A stretch of 64,000 nt of DNA, from contig JAGKTZ010000001.1 of NCBI GenBank assembly GCA_021153165.1, positions 1 to 64,000 of the forward strand, written 5' to 3'. Below, in pieces: positions 52,381 to 60,390 of the stretch (position 1 is its first letter; the number at the start of each line of letters is the position of its first letter). The position numbers were made by a program, and so were the translations under genes. The notes beneath the pieces are model-generated. The model searched no databases, was not told where the DNA came from, and saw nothing but the letters and a program-made list of their open reading frames with translations. This DNA is from Prevotellaceae bacterium (GTDB taxonomy: Bacteria; Bacteroidota; Bacteroidia; Bacteroidales; Bacteroidaceae).

Positions 52381-52465
52381 AAATTTTGCGACGGGTCGGT
52401 GAAAAAACATTAGACCTTTTTTAAATTATGATACGGATTGTTTTAAAAAGGTCTAACTTTATTAT
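52381..52465. repeat. Intergenic repeat cluster of the CATTAGACC family
   Basis: AAATTTTGCGACGGGTCGG, then at 52402-52422 the 21 bases identical to 7860-7880 (core CATTAGACC with A and T flanks), then AAAAAGGTCTAACTTT. The same building blocks as at 7.8, 18.2 and 31.6 kb. Confidence 0.7.
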
Positions 52466-52634
52466 TTGATACTCTTATCTGAAAAAAGTTGGCTTATCTT
52501 TTATAGAGCATTAATGCTATTTTATTATAACTTCTACAAACTTATAATTCATTAAATACAACAGAGTGTCATCTATATCCCTCGCTCTCTTTTTTGTCTT
52601 TGTTTATTGATTTTTGAACAAAATAATTAGCACA

Positions 52635-52667
52635 TTTGCATTTAAAGCAAAAAAATTTATAAATTTG
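52635..52667 (+). promoter_or_regulatory. Promoter of the pyrB cluster
   Basis: TTTG at 52635-52638, a 21-bp spacer, and TAAATTTG (perfect TAnnTTTG) at 52660-52667. The mRNA would start about 20 nt before the pyrB ATG. Confidence 0.65.
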
Positions 52668-52693
52668 CCCATGTCTAATACATACTATAGCAT

Positions 52694-53638
52694 ATGAAAC
52701 ATAGTTTAGTGACCATTGCCAATCTCACAAAGGAGAAAATCGAGTACCTCGTCGAGATGGCACAGGAGTTTGAAAAATATCCTAATCGCAAGATTCTTGA
52801 GGGTAAAGTCTTGGCTACTTTGTTCTTCGAACCCTCTACACGTACCCGTTTGTCCTTTGAAACTGCTGCCAATCGCCTTGGTGCACGCGTCATCGGTTTC
52901 ACAGACCCCAAGGTGACAAGTTCTACCAAGGGCGAAACCCTGAAGGATACGATCATTATGGTCGGTGGATATGCCGATATTATCGTGATGAGACACTACC
53001 TGGAGGGTGCTGCGCTGTATGCCAGCGAAGTAGCTCCCGTGCCCGTGGTCAATGCTGGCGATGGTGCTAATCAGCATCCCACTCAGACGATGCTCGACCT
53101 CTACTCTATCTATAAGACACAGGGTACGTTGGAAAATCTGAATATTCACCTTGTGGGCGATTTGAAGTATGGTCGCACAGTGCACTCGCTCCTGATGGCT
53201 ATGCGCCACTTCAACCCTACCTTCCACTTTATTGCTCCCAAGGAATTGGCTATGCCCGAGGAATACAAACAATATTGCCGCGAGCATGGCATTAAGTTTG
53301 TAGAGCACGAAGACTTCAACGAGGACATCATCAGCCAGGCAGACATCCTGTATATGACACGTGTGCAGCGCGAACGCTTCACCGACCTGATGGAATACGA
53401 ACGTGTGAAAGATGTGTATGTGCTGAAAGCTGCTATGCTGGAAAAGGCGAAAGAAAATATGCGCATATTGCACCCGTTGCCCAGAGTGAATGAAATCGCT
53501 TATGATGTCGACGAAGACCCACATGCATACTACTTCCAGCAAGCCAAGAATGGCCTCTATGCTCGCGAAGCTATCATCTGTGATGCACTGGGTTTGACTA
53601 TCGAGGATGTCAGAAACGACAAAACTATCATCCTCTAA
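52694..53638 (+). CDS. pyrB: Aspartate carbamoyltransferase catalytic subunit
   Basis: Condenses carbamoyl phosphate with aspartate, the first committed step of pyrimidine synthesis. The carbamoyl-phosphate motif is [13 protein letters not shown], the second conserved block is [18 protein letters not shown], and the aspartate-side loop ends in HPLPRVNEI. Length 314 aa is typical. It is followed by pyrI, so the holoenzyme should be the regulated class with catalytic trimers and regulatory dimers. Confidence 0.97.
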   Translation: MKHSLVTIANLTKEKIEYLVEMAQEFEKYPNRKILEGKVLATLFFEPSTRTRLSFETAANRLGARVIGFTDPKVTSSTKGETLKDTIIMVGGYADIIVMRHYLEGAALYASEVAPVPVVNAGDGANQHPTQTMLDLYSIYKTQGTLENLNIHLVGDLKYGRTVHSLLMAMRHFNPTFHFIAPKELAMPEEYKQYCREHGIKFVEHEDFNEDIISQADILYMTRVQRERFTDLMEYERVKDVYVLKAAMLEKAKENMRILHPLPRVNEIAYDVDEDPHAYYFQQAKNGLYAREAIICDALGLTIEDVRNDKTIIL

Positions 53639-53667
53639 TGATTCCTAAACGATAAAAAAGCGTGTTT

Positions 53668-54129
53668 ATGAAAAGAGAAGAACAACTTGTAGTCAAAATA
53701 GAAAACGGTACTGTCATCGACCATATACCAAGTTCGAAGCTTTTTGAAGTGATCAATTTGCTCCACCTGGAGGAAATCAAGGAGTCGGCCGTAGTGATTG
53801 GTTATAACCTTGAAAGCAAAAAGTTCGGACGTAAGAGCCTTATCAAGGTATTCAATAAATATTTCACCGACGCCGAATTAAACTTGCTCTCAGTCGTAGC
53901 ACCCAATGTGACTCTGTGCATCATCAAAAACTTTGAGGTGGTGGAAAAGAAAAAAGTCGTGATGCCAAAGGAAGTGAGGGGTATTGTGAAATGTGCTAAT
54001 CCAAAGTGCATCACCAACAACGAACCGATGGAAACCGTGTTCCACTCGAATGGCGAGGAAAAGCATACGCTGACCTGCCACTATTGCAGCAAGGAGCAAA
54101 GCCTGGAAGGATTGAAATTGGTCAACTAA
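53668..54129 (+). CDS. pyrI: Aspartate carbamoyltransferase regulatory chain
   Basis: Binds nucleotides (ATP, CTP) and controls PyrB. The N-terminal allosteric domain has VVKIENGTVIDHIPSSK. The C-terminal zinc site is CANPKCITNNE...CHYCSKE, a Cx4C plus CxxC set. A GTG at 53662 is in frame two codons earlier; the ATG at 53668 (MKREEQLVVKIENG) fits the family start better, giving 153 aa. It starts 29 bp after pyrB. Confidence 0.95.
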   Translation: MKREEQLVVKIENGTVIDHIPSSKLFEVINLLHLEEIKESAVVIGYNLESKKFGRKSLIKVFNKYFTDAELNLLSVVAPNVTLCIIKNFEVVEKKKVVMPKEVRGIVKCANPKCITNNEPMETVFHSNGEEKHTLTCHYCSKEQSLEGLKLVN

Positions 54130-54140
54130 ATCTATAGAAT

Positions 54141-54341
54141 ATGAATCCACTATTGAAAAAAGCTATCGGCACAAGTGTCTGTGTGGCTATAATCTACACG
54201 ATCGTGCAATTTATCATCCCCTACCTTTTCTCGAGTTTCGACAAGCACCCATTTTGGGTGTACTTGATAGAAGGATTCGTATTCTTTCTCTTTATGATTC
54301 CTGTGTATTATTATCTTGATAATAGGAAAAAAGGGCGTTGA
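54141..54341 (+). CDS. Small two-helix membrane protein
   Basis: 66 residues with two hydrophobic segments (SVCVAIIYTIVQFIIPYLF and WVYLIEGFVFFLFMIPVYYYL), a short basic start (NPLLKKA) and a basic end (DNRKKGR), consistent with both ends in the cytoplasm. It starts 11 bp after pyrI and lies 71 bp before glyA on the same strand, so it is probably translated from the pyr transcript. Function unknown. Confidence 0.7.
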   Translation: MNPLLKKAIGTSVCVAIIYTIVQFIIPYLFSSFDKHPFWVYLIEGFVFFLFMIPVYYYLDNRKKGR

Positions 54342-54397
54342 TTGGTTTTGTCCAAACCACTTAAGCCCAACCTTATATGACAACCCAATAACCTTAA

Positions 54398-54408
54398 ACC
54401 TAAATCTA
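54398..54408 (+). promoter_or_regulatory. ACCTAAATCTA leader motif before glyA
   Basis: Exact 11-mer, 4 bp before the glyA ATG; shared with lplA and gcvT. Confidence 0.4.
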
Positions 54409-54412
54409 ACAC

Positions 54413-55693
54413 ATGAAAAGAGACACACAAATATTTGACCTGATCGAAGCCGAACGTCAGCGACAAATGCGCGGCATCGAACTTATCGCTTCGGAAAACT
54501 TCGTGAGCGATCAAGTGATGGAAGCGATGGGTAGCCACATGACCAACAAGTATGCAGAGGGTTACCCCGGCAAGCGTTACTATGGCGGTTGTGCTGTCGT
54601 AGACCAGTCGGAAAACCTCGCCATCGAACGTATCTGCAAACTCTTCGGCGCAGAATATGCTAATGTTCAACCGCACTCTGGCGCACAAGCCAATGCAGCT
54701 GTTTTTCTCGCCGTATTGCAACCAGGCGATACCTTCATGGGCTTAAACCTCGACCACGGCGGTCACCTGTCGCACGGCTCAAAGGTAAATACCTCTGGTA
54801 TCCTGTACAATCCCGTTGGCTATAATCTCTCGCCCGAAACAGGGATGGTCGATTACGACGAAATGGAACGCTTGGCACTCGAGCACAAGCCCAAACTGCT
54901 GATTGGTGGCGGTTCGGCATACAGCCGCGAATGGGATTATGCCCGCATGCGCAAAATTGCTAACCAGGTCGGCGCCATCTTCATGGTAGATATGGCACAC
55001 CCCGCTGGCCTTATCGCAGCAGGCCTTTTGGACAATCCCGTCAAGCACGCACATATCGTCACATCCACTACGCACAAGACCCTGCGTGGACCACGCGGCG
55101 GTATTATCCTGATGGGCAAAGATTTCGACAATCCATGGGGTCTCACTACACCTAAGGGAGAAGTCAAAAAGATGAGCCAATTGCTCAATAGTGCTGTCTT
55201 CCCTGGCACACAAGGTGGCCCATTGGAACATGTGATTGCTGCCAAAGCTGTGGCATTTGGCGAAGCCCTGCAACCAGAATTCAAAGAATATGCGCTGCAA
55301 GTGAAAAAGAACGCAGCTTGCCTGGCTGAGGAATTGACACGTCGCGGATTTACCATCGTCAGTGGCGGTACGGACAATCACAGTATGCTCGTAGATTTGC
55401 GCTCAAAATATCCCGATTTGACAGGCAAGGTAGCTGAAAATGCACTTGTTGCCGCAGATATCACAGTCAATAAAAACATGGTGCCATTTGATAGCCGTAG
55501 CGCTTTCCAAACCTCGGGTATCCGACTCGGTACTCCCGCGATTACTACACGTGGAGCCAAGGAAGATTTGATGCTCGAAATTGCAGAAATGATCGAGACT
55601 GTACTCAATGCGCCTGAGGACGAAAATGTCATCGCAGCAGTACGCAAACGTGTGAACGAAACCATGGAAAAATATCCCCTGTTTGCTTATTAA
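54413..55693 (+). CDS. glyA: Serine hydroxymethyltransferase
   Basis: PLP enzyme interconverting serine and glycine with (methylene)tetrahydrofolate; the link between serine, glycine cleavage and one-carbon supply. Visible: [47 protein letters not shown], and the PLP lysine in [13 protein letters not shown]. Length 426 aa is normal. Its leader shares an 11-base motif with the gcv genes. Confidence 0.97.
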   Translation: MKRDTQIFDLIEAERQRQMRGIELIASENFVSDQVMEAMGSHMTNKYAEGYPGKRYYGGCAVVDQSENLAIERICKLFGAEYANVQPHSGAQANAAVFLAVLQPGDTFMGLNLDHGGHLSHGSKVNTSGILYNPVGYNLSPETGMVDYDEMERLALEHKPKLLIGGGSAYSREWDYARMRKIANQVGAIFMVDMAHPAGLIAAGLLDNPVKHAHIVTSTTHKTLRGPRGGIILMGKDFDNPWGLTTPKGEVKKMSQLLNSAVFPGTQGGPLEHVIAAKAVAFGEALQPEFKEYALQVKKNAACLAEELTRRGFTIVSGGTDNHSMLVDLRSKYPDLTGKVAENALVAADITVNKNMVPFDSRSAFQTSGIRLGTPAITTRGAKEDLMLEIAEMIETVLNAPEDENVIAAVRKRVNETMEKYPLFAY

Positions 55694-55751
55694 ACACCTA
55701 CTGCACGCTATAATCATCAAAAACACAAAGATACAAGCCTCATACTTAATA

Positions 55752-55767
55752 TATTTTTGTATTTTTG
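55752..55767 (+). promoter_or_regulatory. Tandem -7 boxes before galE
   Basis: TATTTTTG at 55752-55759 immediately repeated at 55760-55767, both perfect TAnnTTTG, about 45-60 bp before the galE ATG. No good -33 box. Confidence 0.45.
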
Positions 55768-55811
55768 CATACAATATCGGACAAAACATTAAATAAACAA
55801 ATAAAGTAATT

Positions 55812-56852
55812 ATGAAAAAGACAATTTTGGTAACTGGTGGTACTGGTTTTATCGGTTCACACACTACTGTCGAATTGCAAGCAGCAGGCTATGATGTAGT
55901 CATCATCGACAACCTGTCAAACTCTAAAGCTGATGTCGTGGACGGCATCGAAAAGATCTCTGGCATTCGTCCTGCTTTCGAAGAAGTAGATTGCTGCGAT
56001 TTCGCAGGCCTTGAAGCTGTATTCCAAAAATATCCTGGCATCGAAGGTATCATCCACTTTGCTGCATCTAAGGCTGTAGGTGAAAGTGTTGAAAAACCAT
56101 TGAAGTACTACGAAAACAATATCGTTTCGCTCATCAACCTACTCAAGTTGATGCCTAAGTACAACGTCAAGGGTATCATCTTCTCATCAAGTTGTACAGT
56201 GTATGGTCAACCTGATCCTGAAAACCTCCCCGTTACTGAAAATGCTCCTCTCAAGCAAGCAGAAAGCCCCTATGGTAACACAAAGGCTATCAACGAAGAA
56301 ATCGTACAAGACTTTGTGAAGAGCGGTGCTCCTATCTCGGCGATCCTCCTTCGCTACTTCAACCCTATCGGCGCTCACCCCTCTGCTATCATCGGCGAAA
56401 TGCCTAATGGTGTACCCGCCAACTTGATTCCCTACCTCACTCAAACTGCAATTGGTATCCGCGAATGCCTCTCTGTATTCGGCGACGACTATGATACTCC
56501 CGACGGCTCTTGCATCCGCGACTTCATCTACGTCATCGACTTGGCTAAGGCTCACGTTTGCGCTATGGCTCGTATCCTGGAAGGCAAGAACGAAGAACCT
56601 GTAGAAATCTACAACGTAGGTACTGGTAAGGGTGTCAGCGTATTCGAACTCATCAACACATTCGAAAAGTGCACAGGCGTGAAGTTGAACTACAAGGTCG
56701 TAGCTCGTCGTGCAGGTGATATCGAAAAGGTTTGGGGTAATGTAGACAAGGCTAACCAAAAACTTGGTTGGAAGGCTGTACACACTCTCGAAGACTCACT
56801 CAGCACTGCTTGGAAGTGGCAGTTGGAATTGCGCGAACGCGGCATCATGTAA
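55812..56852 (+). CDS. galE: UDP-glucose 4-epimerase
   Basis: Short-chain dehydrogenase-fold enzyme interconverting UDP-glucose and UDP-galactose, supplying galactose units for glycans. The NAD-binding GGTGFIGSH is at the N-terminus; the catalytic serine is in SSCTVYG and the YxxxK pair is in SPYGNTKAI. Later blocks RYFNPIGAHPS and YNVGTGKGVSVFEL are typical. Length 346 aa is normal. Codon use is strongly biased, as in tig, suggesting high expression. It is followed by a clear terminator. Confidence 0.96.
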   Translation: MKKTILVTGGTGFIGSHTTVELQAAGYDVVIIDNLSNSKADVVDGIEKISGIRPAFEEVDCCDFAGLEAVFQKYPGIEGIIHFAASKAVGESVEKPLKYYENNIVSLINLLKLMPKYNVKGIIFSSSCTVYGQPDPENLPVTENAPLKQAESPYGNTKAINEEIVQDFVKSGAPISAILLRYFNPIGAHPSAIIGEMPNGVPANLIPYLTQTAIGIRECLSVFGDDYDTPDGSCIRDFIYVIDLAKAHVCAMARILEGKNEEPVEIYNVGTGKGVSVFELINTFEKCTGVKLNYKVVARRAGDIEKVWGNVDKANQKLGWKAVHTLEDSLSTAWKWQLELRERGIM

Positions 56853-56881
56853 TGAAGTTCTGATTGCATAAATGCATATCG

Positions 56882-56918
56882 TAGGACCTTAAGGACATTT
56901 GGCTTTAAGGTCCTATAT
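56882..56918 (+). terminator. Terminator after galE
   Basis: Perfect 11-bp arms TAGGACCTTAA (56882-56892) and TTAAGGTCCTA (56905-56915), followed by TATTTAA. It lies 29 bp after the stop. Confidence 0.65.
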
Positions 56919-56944
56919 TTAATAAATCAAGTGTTTCGGTTAAT

Positions 56945-58102
56945 ATGTACCCCAACCCCTACCCCAATATGCCTTCGCCCTGCTACATTCTCGAGGAGGA
57001 GAAGTTGCGTCGCAATCTTTCGCTCATCAAAAGCATTGCCGATCGTGCAGGCATAGAATTTATTTTGGCTTTCAAGGCATTTGCCCTGTGGAAGACTTTT
57101 CCTATCTTCCGCGAATATATCACGCACACCACAGCTTCATCCCTGTACGAAGCGCGCTTGGCGTTTGAAGAATTCGGTTCGAAAGCTCACACCTATTCTC
57201 CGGCATACGAAGAAGGTACTTTCGACGATATCGTGAAGTGCTCAAGCCATATTTCATTCAATTCGCTCACACAATTTGAGCGCTTTGCCGACAGAGCTGC
57301 AGGCGTGTCGTGCGGACTTCGTATCAATCCAGAGTATAGCGAAATCGAGACTGACCTCTACAATCCCTGTGCGCCGGGCTCGCGTTTCGGTGTGTTGGCA
57401 AAGGATCTGCCTGCCGAATTGACTGGTCAAATTGAGGGCTTCCATTGTCACTGCCACTGTGAAAGTTCGTCCTACGCTTTGGAAAATACCTTGACCCATA
57501 TCGAAGCGAAGTTTGGTCCGTGGCTGAGCCAGGTGAAGTGGTTGAACCTGGGTGGCGGTCATCTTGTGACACGTGCCGACTATGATGTCGAGCATCTGAT
57601 CGGCCTGCTGCAAGCCCTTCGTGCAAAATATCCCCATCTGCAAATCATCCTCGAACCCGGCAGTGCCTTTGCATGGCAGACGGGGCCGCTCGTGTCCAGG
57701 GTGGTAGATATTGTCGAAAACCATGGTATCAAGACAGCCATCCTGAATGTGTCGTTCACTTGCCACATGCCCGATTGCCTTGAAATGCCCTATTGGCCAC
57801 GTGTGCGTGGTGCCGAAACCCTGGAGGGCGAAGATGCTGCGGGACACGAGACTGAAACGACGGTATATCGCCTTGGCGGCAACTCCTGCCTGTCGGGCGA
57901 CTTCATGGGATACTGGCGCTTTGCACGTCCCTTGGCTATCGGCGACACTATCATATTCGAGGATATGATACACTATACCACGGTCAAAACCAATATGTTC
58001 AACGGCATCCATCATCCCTCGCTGGCACTGCTGCATACCGACGGTGCGCTCGAAGTCCTGCGCAACTACGCCTACGAGGACTATCGTGACCGCATGGATT
58101 AA
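56945..58102 (+). CDS. nspC: Carboxynorspermidine/carboxyspermidine decarboxylase
   Basis: PLP enzyme of the alanine-racemase-fold decarboxylases that finishes spermidine (or norspermidine) synthesis in the carboxyspermidine pathway. The start MPSPCYILEEEKLRRNL and the PLP lysine in LAFKAFALW are typical of NspC rather than LysA. Other signs: FHCHCHCESSS, WLNLGGGH, LEPGSAFAW, and the C-terminal NSCLSGDFMGYW that carries the active-site cysteine. Length 385 aa is normal. It follows galE after a terminator. The carboxyspermidine dehydrogenase partner is not in the window. Confidence 0.93.
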   Translation: MYPNPYPNMPSPCYILEEEKLRRNLSLIKSIADRAGIEFILAFKAFALWKTFPIFREYITHTTASSLYEARLAFEEFGSKAHTYSPAYEEGTFDDIVKCSSHISFNSLTQFERFADRAAGVSCGLRINPEYSEIETDLYNPCAPGSRFGVLAKDLPAELTGQIEGFHCHCHCESSSYALENTLTHIEAKFGPWLSQVKWLNLGGGHLVTRADYDVEHLIGLLQALRAKYPHLQIILEPGSAFAWQTGPLVSRVVDIVENHGIKTAILNVSFTCHMPDCLEMPYWPRVRGAETLEGEDAAGHETETTVYRLGGNSCLSGDFMGYWRFARPLAIGDTIIFEDMIHYTTVKTNMFNGIHHPSLALLHTDGALEVLRNYAYEDYRDRMD

Positions 58103-58140
58103 ATCTACTGAGTATCTGAGTATCTGAGTAGGTTTGAGGG

Positions 58141-58275
58141 CTCTGAGGACTCTGATTGCTCTGAGGACTCTGAGGACTCTGAGGACTCCGAGATCTCTGA
58201 GGGCTCTGATTGCTCTGATCACTCCGAGGTCTCTGATCACTCCGAGATCTCTGATCACTCCGAGATCTCCGATCA
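58141..58275. repeat. Tandem 9-bp repeat before the OPT transporter gene
   Basis: Fifteen consecutive 9-bp units starting CTCTGA or CTCCGA (CTCTGAGGA, CTCTGATTG, CTCTGATCA, CTCCGAGAT and so on). They are preceded at 58107-58130 by a shorter CTGAGTAT repeat. The later half alternates CTCTGATCA and CTCCGAGAT, an 18-bp higher-order unit. It fills the nspC-OPT gap. Confidence 0.9.
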
Positions 58276-58314
58276 CACAATAATTTCACCAACAAACATA
58301 AAACAACACAATCA

Positions 58315-60279
58315 ATGAAAGAAACACAATTACCAGAAAATGCCTATCGCGAATTGCGCGAGGGCGAAGAGTATCAGCCATTGATGAAGCCTGGGCAAAC
58401 CTATCGCGAGGTGACACCCTGGAGTATCTTTTGGGGTATTCTGATGGCCATCATCTTCTCGGCTGCTACGGCTTATCTTGGGCTGAAGGTGGGTCAAGTC
58501 TTCGAGGCTGCCATCCCCATCACCATCATTGCCGTGGGATTGTCGGGCGCTACACGTCGCAAGGACCCCTTGGGCGAAAACATTATCATTCAGAGTATTG
58601 GTGCCTGCTCGGGTATGATCGTAGCGGGTGCTATCTTCACCCTGCCGGCTCTGTATATCCTGCAATGCAAGTATCCCGAACTTTCGGTCAACTTCATGCA
58701 AGTATTCCTGGCCTCATTATTGGGTGGTGTGCTGGGTATTTTGTTCTTGATCCCCTTCCGCAAATATTTTGTCAAGGACATGCACGGCAAATACCCCTTC
58801 CCCGAAGCCACAGCATCGACACAGGTGCTGCTGTCGGGCGAGAAGAGCGGCAACCAAACTAAGCCATTGCTCGTAGCAGGTCTGCTCGGTGGGCTCTATG
58901 ACTTTGCAGTGACTACCTTTGGCGCTTGGACAGAAAACTTCACCAGCCGTGTCACCGAATTTGGTACGATGGTGGCTGACAAGACGAAGTTGATGTTCAG
59001 CATCAATACCAGTGCGGCGCTGCTGGGTATGGGTTACATCGTCGGATTGAAATATGCCGCAATCATCTGTGCCGGTTCGGCGCTCGTGTGGTGGGTCATC
59101 GTACCCGGTATAGCACTGATCTTCCCCACTGTCGAGGTGGCCAATGGTGTACAGGCAGCCAGTGCTTCTGCCGAGCAAATCTTTGGTTACGCTAAGAGTA
59201 TCGGTATTGGTGGTATCGCTATGGCAGGTATCATCGGTGTGGTGAAAAGTTGGGGTGTGATACGTAGCGCATTCTCATTAGTAGGTAAAATCTTCAAAGG
59301 CGGTGCTACTGACCAAGCAGAAGTGCGCACACAGCGCGACCTCTCGATGAAGATTATCGCTATCGGTTCGTTGCTCACCATCATCATTATTTCTCTGTTC
59401 TTCTACTTTGACGTGATGGGTGGCAACTTGCTCTTCACCATTGTCGGCGTTATTATCGTGGCAGTGATTGCCTTCCTCTTCACCACCGTTGCAGCCAATG
59501 CTATTGCCATCGTGGGTTCAAACCCCGTGAGCGGTATGACGCTGATGACGCTGATCCTGTCGTCCATCATCATGGTATTGGTGGGATTGAAGGGCACTTC
59601 GGGTATGGTCGCAGCGCTCATTATGGGTGGTGTGGTATGTACTGCATTGTCCAGCGCTGGTGCATTCATCACCGACCTGAAGATTGGTTACTGGCTCGGC
59701 TCTACGCCTAAGTATCAAGAGACTTACAAGTTCCTGGGCATCCTGGTATCTGCGGCTACCGTGGGTGGTGTGATCATGATTTTGAACAAGGCTTACGGTT
59801 TTACTCCCGACAACTCTGACGTCATGGCTGCTCCACAAGCACGTGCTATGGCTGCTGTGATCGAACCATTGATGTCGGGCGAGGGTGCGCCCTGGTTGCT
59901 CTATGGTATCGGTGCTTGCATCGCGCTGGTGCTCAACTTCTGTGGCATCTCGGCCCTGGCTTTCGCTCTGGGTATGTTTATCCCCTTGCAACTCAACCTC
60001 CCTCTGATCGTCGGTGGTGCAGTGAATTGGTTTATCAACAGCCGTTCGAAGGACGAAGAGATCAATAGCCTGCGCAACGAAAAGGGTACATTGCTCGCCT
60101 CTGGTTTCATCGCCGGTGGTGCCTTGATGGGCGTGGTCAGCGCAGGTCTGCAATTTGGTGGTATCAACCTCTCGCTGGGCGAATGGACCAGCACTTCGTA
60201 TGCACAATGGCTCTCGCTGGGCATGTACCTCCTGCTCATGGGCTATTTGATCAAGGCTTCGATGAATGTGAAGAAGTAA
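58315..60279 (+). CDS. OPT-family oligopeptide transporter
   Basis: Inner-membrane transporter of the OPT family (peptides or metal chelates, probably driven by protons). About 14-16 hydrophobic segments; the family blocks are SIFWGILMAIIFSAATAYLGLKVGQ near the start (in parts), NIIIQSIGACSGMI, and KYPFPEATASTQVLL. Length 654 aa fits the bacterial type. Substrate cannot be assigned. It is preceded by the 9-bp repeat and followed by a terminator. Confidence 0.92.
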   Translation: MKETQLPENAYRELREGEEYQPLMKPGQTYREVTPWSIFWGILMAIIFSAATAYLGLKVGQVFEAAIPITIIAVGLSGATRRKDPLGENIIIQSIGACSGMIVAGAIFTLPALYILQCKYPELSVNFMQVFLASLLGGVLGILFLIPFRKYFVKDMHGKYPFPEATASTQVLLSGEKSGNQTKPLLVAGLLGGLYDFAVTTFGAWTENFTSRVTEFGTMVADKTKLMFSINTSAALLGMGYIVGLKYAAIICAGSALVWWVIVPGIALIFPTVEVANGVQAASASAEQIFGYAKSIGIGGIAMAGIIGVVKSWGVIRSAFSLVGKIFKGGATDQAEVRTQRDLSMKIIAIGSLLTIIIISLFFYFDVMGGNLLFTIVGVIIVAVIAFLFTTVAANAIAIVGSNPVSGMTLMTLILSSIIMVLVGLKGTSGMVAALIMGGVVCTALSSAGAFITDLKIGYWLGSTPKYQETYKFLGILVSAATVGGVIMILNKAYGFTPDNSDVMAAPQARAMAAVIEPLMSGEGAPWLLYGIGACIALVLNFCGISALAFALGMFIPLQLNLPLIVGGAVNWFINSRSKDEEINSLRNEKGTLLASGFIAGGALMGVVSAGLQFGGINLSLGEWTSTSYAQWLSLGMYLLLMGYLIKASMNVKK

Positions 60280-60304
60280 TCAGCGTAGCACATAGTACAT
60301 ATAA

Positions 60305-60342
60305 AAAGTCGCTCCAGTAGTTGTTTACTGAAGCGACTTTAT
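60305..60342. terminator. Bidirectional terminator between the OPT gene and dnaB
   Basis: Arms AAAGTCGCT (60305-60313) and AGCGACTTT (60332-60340), with inner CAGTA/TACTG pairing. T-rich on both sides, best on the minus strand. It serves two convergent genes. Confidence 0.8.
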
Positions 60343-60390
60343 TGCATCATATATTCTTGTGACTGGCAAAAGTAACAAGTACCAAGTATA

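Larger units (their letters stand above)
51139..52693. other. 1.5-kb region without an intact gene
   Basis: Holds the candidate small RNA (51405-51556), the kinase pseudogene (51695-52161), a promoter-like TATTTTTG box at 52204-52211 followed by a 29-codon frame (52220-52309), dispersed repeats at 52381-52465, and the pyrB promoter. The 29-codon frame (MNFRTDLPQIVALRHRVEQ...) may be the start of a lost regulator divergent from the kinase; I cannot identify it. Confidence 0.6.

Noticed and set aside
52706..53542. Long antisense frames opposite pyrB, glyA, tig and the OPT gene.
   Set aside because: They are by-products of biased codon use in well-supported genes, with no motifs or start signals.
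57254..58276. Long antisense frame over nspC and the 9-bp repeats.
   Set aside because: It mirrors the codon pattern of nspC on the other strand; its start is only the repeat translated (DLGVIR units). No domain is seen.
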